Shown: one piece after another, positions 8,544-13,235 of the stretch
Layout: the number at the start of each line of letters is the position of its first letter
How positions within the stretch are numbered: position 1 is the first letter of the stretch
DNA from: Rhodospirillaceae bacterium
Lineage (GTDB): Bacteria > Pseudomonadota > Alphaproteobacteria > GCA-2731375
Reading direction: 5' to 3'
DNA length: 13,972 nucleotides
Assembly (NCBI GenBank): GCA_018701215.1
Contig: JABIWH010000046.1
Location: 1-13,972, forward strand
Made by a program: the position numbers and the translations under genes
The notes under the pieces: generated by a model
Database searches by the model: none
What the model was told of the DNA's origin: nothing
The model's input: only the letters and a program-made list of their open reading frames with translations

Positions 8544-9553
8544 GCCACTGGATCCTCTTGTCTCGCCTGGCTTTGTTGGCCCAGGCTTTCAAAATGCCAA
8601 CACGCGCTTACATGATCACCTTCGACGGTTTGCAATTCCGGGATTTCATGGGCGCAACGTTCCGTGGCATAGCGGCAGCGCGGGCGAAAGGCACAGCCGT
8701 CGTCCAGCCGGGCCAGATCCGGCGGTTGCCCCTCGATCGGAACAAGCTGCGTTCCCCGCTGTTGATCCAGCCTGGGCACGGAGGCCAACAGCCCCAAGGT
8801 ATAGGGGTGGCGTGGGTTGTGATAAATTTCCTTGGCCGTGCCCATTTCCACGATCTTGCCGGCGTACATCACGTTGACCCGTTGGGCATAGCGGGCCACG
8901 ACCCCCAAGTTGTGGGTGATGATAAGTTGCGCCACACCAAGGCGCTCGGACAGGCCCTTCATCAGTTCCAGAATTTGCGCCTGGATCGTGACGTCTAGCG
9001 CGGTGGTCGGTTCATCGGCGATGATCAGCTTGGGATTGCAGGCCAGTGCCATGGCGATCATCACGCGTTGGCGCATGCCGCCGCTTAGATGATGCGGAAA
9101 CTGGGTCAGGCGGCGGACAGGATCCGAGATGCCGACCTGGCCCAACAGCTCCAACGCCCGTTCATTCGCTTCCGCCTGGCTCTTGTCCGTATGACGCAAC
9201 AATGTCTCGGTCAATTGCCGGCCAATGGTGAATACCGGATTGAGCGAGGTCATCGGCTCCTGAAAAATCATGGCGATATCGCGGCCACGCACATCGCGCA
9301 TTTCCGCATCACTCAATTTCAACAGGTCGCGGCCTTCAAACAGCACCTCGCCTTTGACGATGCGCCCTGGTGGCTCCGGGATAAGCCGCAGCATCGACAT
9401 GGCACCCACTGACTTGCCACAACCGGATTCACCGACAATAGCCACGGCTTCACCAGCGGCGATCGAATAGGATATCCCGCCAACGGCGTGTACCACACCG
9501 TCGGAGGTGTCAAATTCCGTGGTCAGATCGGTGATTTCAAGTAAATTGCCCAG
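8540..9553 (-). CDS. ABC importer ATP-binding protein, DppD/OppD-like, probable CTG start
   Basis: This is the D-type ATPase partner, 337 residues if started at CTG 9551-9553. Motifs in this numbering are Walker A GESGCGKS at 41-48, Q loop MIFQEPMTSLNP, signature LSGGMRQR, Walker B KLIIADEP, switch histidine IITHNLGVV, and the C-terminal cysteine region (CAFRPRCRYATERCAHEIPE). The next candidate start downstream, GTG at 9494-9496, would remove the first strand, GNLLEITDLTTEF, which the family normally has. The frame upstream of GTG stays open to a TGA just before the ribosome site. Between that stop and GTG there is no ATG or TTG, only CTG at 9553, a second CTG and an ATC. GAGGAGG at 9561-9567 sits seven bases before the first CTG. 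It is the first gene of the cluster and overlaps the F gene by four bases. Confidence 0.93.
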   Translation of the reverse strand: MGNLLEITDLTTEFDTSDGVVHAVGGISYSIAAGEAVAIVGESGCGKSVGAMSMLRLIPEPPGRIVKGEVLFEGRDLLKLSDAEMRDVRGRDIAMIFQEPMTSLNPVFTIGRQLTETLLRHTDKSQAEANERALELLGQVGISDPVRRLTQFPHHLSGGMRQRVMIAMALACNPKLIIADEPTTALDVTIQAQILELMKGLSERLGVAQLIITHNLGVVARYAQRVNVMYAGKIVEMGTAKEIYHNPRHPYTLGLLASVPRLDQQRGTQLVPIEGQPPDLARLDDGCAFRPRCRYATERCAHEIPELQTVEGDHVSACWHFESLGQQSQARQEDPVA

Positions 9554-9560
9554 CGGCCGT

Positions 9561-9567
9561 CCTCCTC
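9561..9567 (-). promoter_or_regulatory. Near-perfect Shine-Dalgarno that sets the D-ATPase CTG start
   Basis: On the minus strand the sequence reads GAGGAGG, then a seven-base spacer ACGGCCG, then CTG. This strong site is far too distant (64 bases) to serve the GTG at 9496, and no in-frame ATG is available. It therefore decides the start in favour of CTG, unless a base was miscalled. Confidence 0.65.
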
Positions 9568-9891
9568 AAAGTCCGACAACGAATTGAGGGACTGTCACCC
9601 TGTTTCCGGACGCAAGATCCTGAAATTGATTTCGTTGTTGTCTAAATTTTGCAGATGTTAAGAGCGTCATTGACCCGGCGTCAAGTATATCGCCTACGTC
9701 GCCGTAGTCGGTGCTGGCCGCACCTCGTGATGTGAGGAACCCGGACTGCGGGCTCCTGATCTCTAACAGCCGTATCACACTTGATCCCCCCGAGGGTAAA
9801 AGCCGTGGCCGGGATCTTTGCCCCGAAAGCTACACGCCAGCGACATTTAATAGATCAATTGCCTCGGACACAACTGTTTATGGCTGTTGGT

Positions 9892-9908
9892 TGAGGCAAT
9901 TTGCCTCA
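9892..9908. promoter_or_regulatory. Candidate operator: perfect palindrome TGAGGCAA-T-TTGCCTCA
   Basis: Two perfect 8-base arms surround one central T. A third half-site, TTGCCTC, lies at 9859-9865, 42 bases to the left of the equivalent half-site at 9901-9907. A spaced cluster of identical half-sites in a divergent intergenic region is what a dimeric repressor site would look like. No regulator gene lies in the window to pair with it. Confidence 0.4.
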
Positions 9909-10034
9909 CGGCCAGTACGACTACGGGGGCTTGACCCCGGCAGCGAAGCGGGGCTTATCAGTGCCATGCGTATGCCCACCAACGGGCGCAACGAACGACA
10001 CTATGACGAAACCGGCCCCAAGAAGGAGTATCCG

Positions 10035-10847
10035 ATGCTTGAACGCTATGCCGAAAAATTTCCCGCCTTTGAATATGACAGCCCGAGCGAGCGCGTCCTG
10101 CGTATCACTTTTAATAAGCCCGAGACCTATAATTCGCTCGATTCCGCCGGCCACCGTCAGCTGACCTACATCTGGCGTGACATTGACGAAGACCCGGATA
10201 TCAGCTGTGTAATCCTGGCCGCCAAGGGCAAGGCGTTCTCCTCTGGCGGCGATTTCTCCATGATCCAGGGCAATATCGAGAATTGGAACGACACCGTCGG
10301 CGCCTGGAAAGAGGCCCGCGATCTGGTCTACAACATCATCAACTGTTCCAAGCCGATCATCTCCGCCGTCAACGGCGTCGCGGTTGGTGCCGGCCTGGTG
10401 GCGGCGTTGCTGTCGGATATTTCGATCATTGCCAAATCGGCCCGTGTGCTGGACGGCCATGTCCGTCTGGGCGTTGCCGCTGGCGATGTGGCCTGCATCA
10501 ACTGGGTGATCCTGGCCGGCATGGCCAAGGCGAAATACCATCTGTTGACGAACGAGCCGGTGTTTGGTGAAGAGGCCGAGCGTATGGGCCTGTTCTCGCT
10601 CTGCACCGAGGACGATGCCTTGACGGCGCGCTCGGAAGAAATTGCCGCCACGTTGGTGGCCGGCGCGCCATCCGCCATTCGTTGGACCAAGCTGGCCCTG
10701 AACAACTGGTACCGCATGGCCATGCCCACCTTCGAGAATTCCCTGGCCCTGGAAATGCTCGGCTTTAAGGGACCGGAGGCAAAAGAAGGCCTGGCGGCGC
10801 ATTTGGAAAAACGCCAGCCCAACTGGGACAAGAACTCGCCCCTCTAG
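10035..10847 (+). CDS. Enoyl-CoA hydratase/isomerase (crotonase) family protein
   Basis: This 270-residue cytoplasmic protein has the crotonase fold, which acts on acyl-CoA thioesters. The first oxyanion-hole segment is GKAFSSGGDFSMI at 65-77 and the second is NGVAVGAGLVAALLSD at 113-128. The two catalytic glutamates of classic enoyl-CoA hydratase appear to be replaced: Leu121 in the AGLVA position and His142 in LDGHVRLG. Asp151 in AAGDVAC sits where several divergent family members (hydrolases, dehalogenases, MenB-type) carry a catalytic Asp. The exact reaction is therefore open; classic hydration is not assured. The ATG at 10035 has AAGGAG at 10023-10028 with a six-base spacer, so the longer open frame from 9711 is rejected. 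It is transcribed away from the importer cluster and ends 17 bases before a strong terminator. Confidence 0.9.
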   Translation: MLERYAEKFPAFEYDSPSERVLRITFNKPETYNSLDSAGHRQLTYIWRDIDEDPDISCVILAAKGKAFSSGGDFSMIQGNIENWNDTVGAWKEARDLVYNIINCSKPIISAVNGVAVGAGLVAALLSDISIIAKSARVLDGHVRLGVAAGDVACINWVILAGMAKAKYHLLTNEPVFGEEAERMGLFSLCTEDDALTARSEEIAATLVAGAPSAIRWTKLALNNWYRMAMPTFENSLALEMLGFKGPEAKEGLAAHLEKRQPNWDKNSPL

Positions 10848-10863
10848 GCGGTCAAGCTACAAG

Positions 10864-10933
10864 AAAAAGCCGCGCGCGGTTTCCGATCGGGCAAAATTTT
10901 TTGCCGTTCGGGAGGCCGCGCGCGGTTTTATTT
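10864..10933 (+). terminator. Intrinsic terminator after the crotonase gene
   Basis: Two copies of the self-complementary CCGCGCGCGG, at 10870-10879 and 10916-10925, form the outer stem. The inner sequence also pairs (TTCCGATCGGGCAAAA against TTTTGCCGTTCGGGA with small bulges), giving one long hairpin. A-rich sequence (AAAAA, 10864-10868) precedes it and TTTTATTT (10926-10933) follows, so it could work in both directions. Because each arm is itself palindromic, two small alternative hairpins are possible. Confidence 0.8.
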
Positions 10934-10934
10934 C

Positions 10935-10960
10935 GCCAGCTCCAAAGCCCGGCATTCGCC
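10935..10960 (-). repeat. 26-bp diverged repeat, copy A
   Basis: This copy is 21/26 identical without gaps to 12084-12109, in the same orientation, by direct reading. Read on the minus strand, the two copies encode GECRALELA and GEWLTLELA, each followed closely by an in-frame stop. The pair brackets the second racemase-like gene. Confidence 0.4.
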
Positions 10961-10991
10961 TTTCCGCGCCCGTCAAAGCCGGGTTAGCTCA

Positions 10992-11032
10992 TAGCGTCCC
11001 CTTTAACGCTCAATAAGGGTAGCGTCCCCTTT
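10992..11032. repeat. Two direct copies of TAGCGTCCCCTTT
   Basis: Exact 13-base copies lie at 10992-11004 and 11020-11032, 28 bases apart start to start. ACGCT at 11006-11010 and AGCGT at 11021-11025 are inverted, so the unit can also fold. The form GGGGACGCTA on the minus strand resembles dispersed repeats often found with small transposases. The rest of the 10934-11103 gap holds only copy A of the 26-bp repeat and a CCCGGC/GCCGGG pair (10948-10983). Confidence 0.5.
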
Positions 11033-11103
11033 TACCTTGATCCCTTTCATGTGTGACCCCATTCATGGAGACACGATTAATTGCAACTTGCTCTGGTCGC
11101 GGT

Positions 11104-11892
11104 TCATAATCTTAGTAGTTTCCCGTAACCCGTGATGTCGGCCTTAACGCCAGCCAATTGCAGGCAGTGCCACAAGCTGGCCTGGTTCGCCGAAATTACC
11201 GGCCGCTCCAATTCCTGCTCCAGCGCTTCCAGAATGGCAACGCATCGAAACCCCGTGCCGGCAATTAGGATGCCATCCGCCGTGGCGGGACAGGATGCCT
11301 TGATCTGTTCATAAAGGGTGTCGACCTGCTGCTCAAATCCCAGGCCATGCCGGTAAAGATCACCTGGCGGCAGGTCTAGCCATTTTGGGCCGGGATCATA
11401 ACGGAGGTGGGCCGCGACTTCATACCCATGATCTTCATAGTAACGGACACCCGCATTCATGGTCTCGTCATTGAACCAGGGTGGAAGCACGACGAACGGA
11501 CGCCTTATTCCCGATGCACGAAGCGCGGCAAAAATATCCAGACCGTTTGTCGTCACGATTGCGTTTGAGCCGATGGTCGCGGCGAGATTTTCCACCACCG
11601 CCTCGTCCCACCCCTTGGTGCCGACGAAACTGCTCGAACTATGGCCAACGACCACGACGGATAGACGCATGGCGGAAAATTGCTGACTTCCCCGTATCAG
11701 ATCGTCCGCAAGGTCGAGGCCCACTCGATTCTCCCGCCAACGGGCCCAGGGTGCAGGCGCGGTAATGCGGGCCGCGTGCACCGATACGTTCGAGGGGAGC
11801 ATGGCCCACCATTCGGCTTCCGGTACGGCCTCACTACCGACGATGAACATCCCGATCCGTGCTTGATCGCCCCAATTATCGTTCTGTAACAC
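11104..11892 (-). CDS. Asp/Glu racemase / maleate isomerase superfamily protein lacking the canonical cysteines
   Basis: This 262-residue cytoplasmic protein begins QNDNWGDQARIGMFIVGSEA and ends GVKADITGYGKLLRL, framing the usual superfamily fold. The first active-site segment reads VGHSSSSFVG (about residues 82-91) and the second ILIAGTGFRC (about 208-217). Serine and glycine stand where the two catalytic cysteines of racemases and maleate isomerase lie; one cysteine follows the second motif (Cys217). It may use other chemistry or may not be a racemase at all. I chose the GTG at 11890-11892 over the ATG at 11937 because GGAGG at 11902-11906 lies nine bases upstream and an upstream reading frame stops four bases before GTG, which suggests former operon coupling. 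The gene is flanked by repeats on both sides. It is only distantly similar to the other family member at 2968-3699. Confidence 0.75.
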   Translation of the reverse strand: MLQNDNWGDQARIGMFIVGSEAVPEAEWWAMLPSNVSVHAARITAPAPWARWRENRVGLDLADDLIRGSQQFSAMRLSVVVVGHSSSSFVGTKGWDEAVVENLAATIGSNAIVTTNGLDIFAALRASGIRRPFVVLPPWFNDETMNAGVRYYEDHGYEVAAHLRYDPGPKWLDLPPGDLYRHGLGFEQQVDTLYEQIKASCPATADGILIAGTGFRCVAILEALEQELERPVISANQASLWHCLQLAGVKADITGYGKLLRL

Positions 11893-11896
11893 TAAT

Positions 11897-12070
11897 TCAT
11901 GCCTCCAGCCGCAAGTCCTTAGAGCCCAATTCTCCATCGGAGACTATGCCATGCTCTACAACATAGGGGACGGTGCCCCAATCCGTAAGATAGGTTTGAT
12001 GATCCGTATCGGTAAAGAACATGGGCTCGCGGCCAAATGCGCTTTGCAGGTATTTCCAGGGGGGTCCCGC
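11897..12070 (-). pseudogene. Decayed upstream reading frame, 3' remnant of an unrecognised gene
   Basis: Fifty-seven sense codons run open on the minus strand to a TGA at 11897-11899, four bases before the GTG of the racemase-like gene. The translation looks protein-like (for example FGREPMFFTDTDHQTYLTDW, then GTVPYVVEHGIVSDGEL) but has no convincing start or ribosome site. A TGA at 12071-12073 interrupts the same frame, which continues above it as HLLRRRRLGEWLTLELARHN. I do not recognise the family. The tight spacing suggests it was the last part of a gene once co-transcribed with the racemase-like gene. A small functional protein from the ATG at 12022 (41 codons) is possible but unsupported. 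Confidence 0.35.
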
Positions 12071-12073
12071 TCA

Positions 12074-12175
12074 ATTATGCCGCGCCAACTCCAATGTCAG
12101 CCATTCGCCCAGCCGGCGGCGGCGGAGCAGGTGCAGGCCCTGGCTTAAATAGGCGGCGCGCTTGAATTGGGGTCA
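12074..12175 (-). pseudogene. Short coding-like remnant abutting the GGGGTCAG palindrome
   Basis: In the same minus-strand frame as the remnant at 11897-12070, about 33 codons ending at the TGA at 12071-12073 read QFKRAAYLSQG followed by an Arg- and Leu-rich helix-like tail. The frame is cut at its upstream end by a TGA that lies inside the repeat palindrome. It contains copy B of the 26-bp repeat, so it may belong to a repeat element and not to a host gene. No function can be assigned. Confidence 0.25.
12084..12109 (-). repeat. 26-bp diverged repeat, copy B
   Basis: This is the partner of 10935-10960, with 21 of 26 positions identical and no gaps. It lies inside the coding-like remnant upstream of the racemase-like gene. 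A direct-repeat pair around one gene would fit a relic of insertion or duplication, but the divergence makes it old or coincidental. Confidence 0.4.
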
Positions 12176-12194
12176 GCCTGACCCCGCCTCTTTT
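12169..12194. repeat. GGGGTCAG-C-CTGACCCC palindrome, repeat copy 1
   Basis: A perfect 17-base palindrome lies at 12169-12185. The segment 12177-12194 (CCTGACCCCGCCTCTTTT) recurs at 12288-12305 with one mismatch. GGGGTCAGG-type units of this kind are familiar as dispersed, REP-like sequences linked to small Y1 (IS200-like) transposases. No such transposase is present here, so the assignment rests on motif recall. Confidence 0.5.
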
Positions 12195-12254
12195 CGCGAT
12201 GTAACGTGATACACCGCGCCAGGATATTCGATCCGCAGGGGACGAACCATAGGA

Positions 12255-12461
12255 TTATATTAGTATAAAATTATACAAAAAACAAGACCTGACCCCGGCT
12301 CTTTTTACGTGCGAAAATGAACCTAAGAAATTCCCTTTTGGCATTCCGGCTGGTTCAAGGCCACCACCTTCAACAAGAACACCGTCTTCGTATAACTCAA
12401 TCCACATATGTGGCGCAGTGCCCCTATTCTCGACGCGAATTGAGTATGTTCTATCTGTCAT
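12255..12461 (-). CDS. Small hypothetical protein, probably 3'-truncated by a repeat
   Basis: The frame encodes 68 residues starting at the ATG 12459-12461, which overlaps the TGA of the upstream membrane-protein gene as ATGA; AAGG lies nine bases upstream, so translational coupling is likely. Residues 1-52 look like the start of a beta-rich domain (TYSIRVENRGTAPHMWIELY, then a glycine-rich GGGLEPAG). Codon 53 is exactly where the GGGGTCAG-type repeat begins, and the last 16 residues are translated repeat and AT-rich sequence. The natural protein was therefore probably longer. The sequence does not match a family I can name with confidence; the HMWIELYEDG pattern faintly recalls small proteins found beside RTX or secreted-effector genes. 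Its position behind an HlyC-type gene makes a role in that system a guess only. Confidence 0.5.
   Translation of the reverse strand: MTDRTYSIRVENRGTAPHMWIELYEDGVLVEGGGLEPAGMPKGNFLGSFSHVKRAGVRSCFLYNFILI
12288..12305. repeat. GGGGTCAG-type repeat copy 2, inside the 3' end of a small gene
   Basis: CCTGACCCCGGCTCTTTT is 17/18 identical to 12177-12194. On the minus strand it supplies codons 53-58 of the small gene at 12255-12461. Just downstream of it on that strand is an AT-rich dyad, GTATAA-AA-TTATAC, at 12263-12276. Confidence 0.55.
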
Positions 12462-13210
12462 TTGCTAGAACCTTCGGTTTTCTTAATTGGCAGGAAAATA
12501 CGATCGAAAATGCTCCATGCAATTTCTAACGGGAAAGACAGTTCAGGTTTTATCGTCTTGATAACGTCCCCGTCATCATTTATTACAATTAAAATAACTA
12601 TAGAATTTTCCAATTTAAAATTTTTACATCTATTGTAGCTGTGCATAGTAGAAGAAATTCTATAATCAATTTTTGATATACCATATTTACTATCGATATT
12701 CAGTATCTCTTGAAGATTAATTGGAATTCTACATGGGTTCTCTAGATATGAAAAAAGATTATCTAGAACTATTTTCCGATTTATCGAAAATGAATGTATA
12801 AGGTAACTTCTACATTCGAAAAACAAAAAGTAATTACACCAAATTGGCCCGCTAAAATCTGGCAATACACAATCAATAAACACGATTTTGTCGGAGGCAT
12901 TGTTTTCCTCAATGGCCTTATAATGGGAACCTGTTTTCTTCATTAATTCATATGAATACCTTCTCCTCAGCGGCCTTTCGCATACGCCATCGTTTTGAAG
13001 TAACCATTGCCCCCCCTTTTCCATTTCAACGAGAGAGCCCACGATAGACCTCTTTAGCGTAGCGTAAGTGGGGTCGCCTGATTTCGGTGAGAAGAGAAAA
13101 TCTCTGAGTAAAAACACGGCGAGATAGCATAGAATTAGAAGGACTATGATTAGAACCATATGCCAGACTTTGGGCCACCCCATAAAGGTAACAGGCAGTT
13201 TCTTTTGCAT
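12458..13210 (-). CDS. AT-rich gene for an unknown single-pass membrane protein
   Basis: This encodes 250 residues with one hydrophobic helix near the N terminus (about residues 18-36, HMVLIIVLLILCYLAVFLL) preceded by Lys and followed by a soluble domain of about 210 residues. That domain is rich in Ile, Asn, Ser and Tyr and has seven cysteines. It has no motif I recognise. Two 60-base lines inside it (12601 and 12781) count to 25% and 27% GC, against clearly GC-rich neighbours, which points to recent transfer from an AT-rich donor. The ATG at 13208-13210 follows the acyltransferase stop by 25 bases with AGGA nine bases upstream. The longer frame from 13273 overlaps the acyltransferase and is rejected. 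It overlaps the next small gene by ATGA. Confidence 0.65.
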   Translation of the reverse strand: MQKKLPVTFMGWPKVWHMVLIIVLLILCYLAVFLLRDFLFSPKSGDPTYATLKRSIVGSLVEMEKGGQWLLQNDGVCERPLRRRYSYELMKKTGSHYKAIEENNASDKIVFIDCVLPDFSGPIWCNYFLFFECRSYLIHSFSINRKIVLDNLFSYLENPCRIPINLQEILNIDSKYGISKIDYRISSTMHSYNRCKNFKLENSIVILIVINDDGDVIKTIKPELSFPLEIAWSIFDRIFLPIKKTEGSSK

Positions 13211-13235
13211 CCTGCAGTATCCTAGCCGCCCAGCC

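Larger units (their letters stand above)
9554..10034. promoter_or_regulatory. Divergent leader between the importer cluster and the crotonase gene
   Basis: This 481-base stretch has no convincing gene; the short open frames in it lack family features. It should hold both promoters. Visible structure includes the dyad TTGAC-N5-GTCAA at 9670-9684, a GGAACCCG/CGGGCTCC stem with one mismatch at 9736-9756, GATCCC/GGGATC at 9783-9816, CCCCG/CGGGG at 9935-9953 and the palindrome at 9892-9908. On the minus strand TTGACG at the 9670-9684 dyad could serve as a -35 element, but the matching -10 (TTAACA) is poor. I recognise no known riboswitch class. Confidence 0.5.

Noticed and set aside
9711..10034. 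N-terminal extension of the crotonase frame by 108 codons from 9711
   Set aside because: The ATG at 10035 has an ideal AAGGAG site and begins the family-like sequence; the extension is arginine- and proline-rich shadow translation of a non-coding leader.
9921..10802. Minus-strand open frame of 293 codons opposite the crotonase
   Set aside because: It is antisense to a gene with clear crotonase motifs and a ribosome site, and resembles no protein family.
10864..10933. Tandem CCGCGCGCGG copies as a mobile-element repeat
   Set aside because: The flanking A and T tracts and pairing inner sequence fit an intrinsic terminator immediately after a gene, which explains the duplication.
11893..11937. 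ATG start at 11937 for the second racemase-like gene
   Set aside because: It has no ribosome site and overlaps the end of the upstream remnant frame, while GTG 11892 has GGAGG at good spacing and gives the usual family N terminus.
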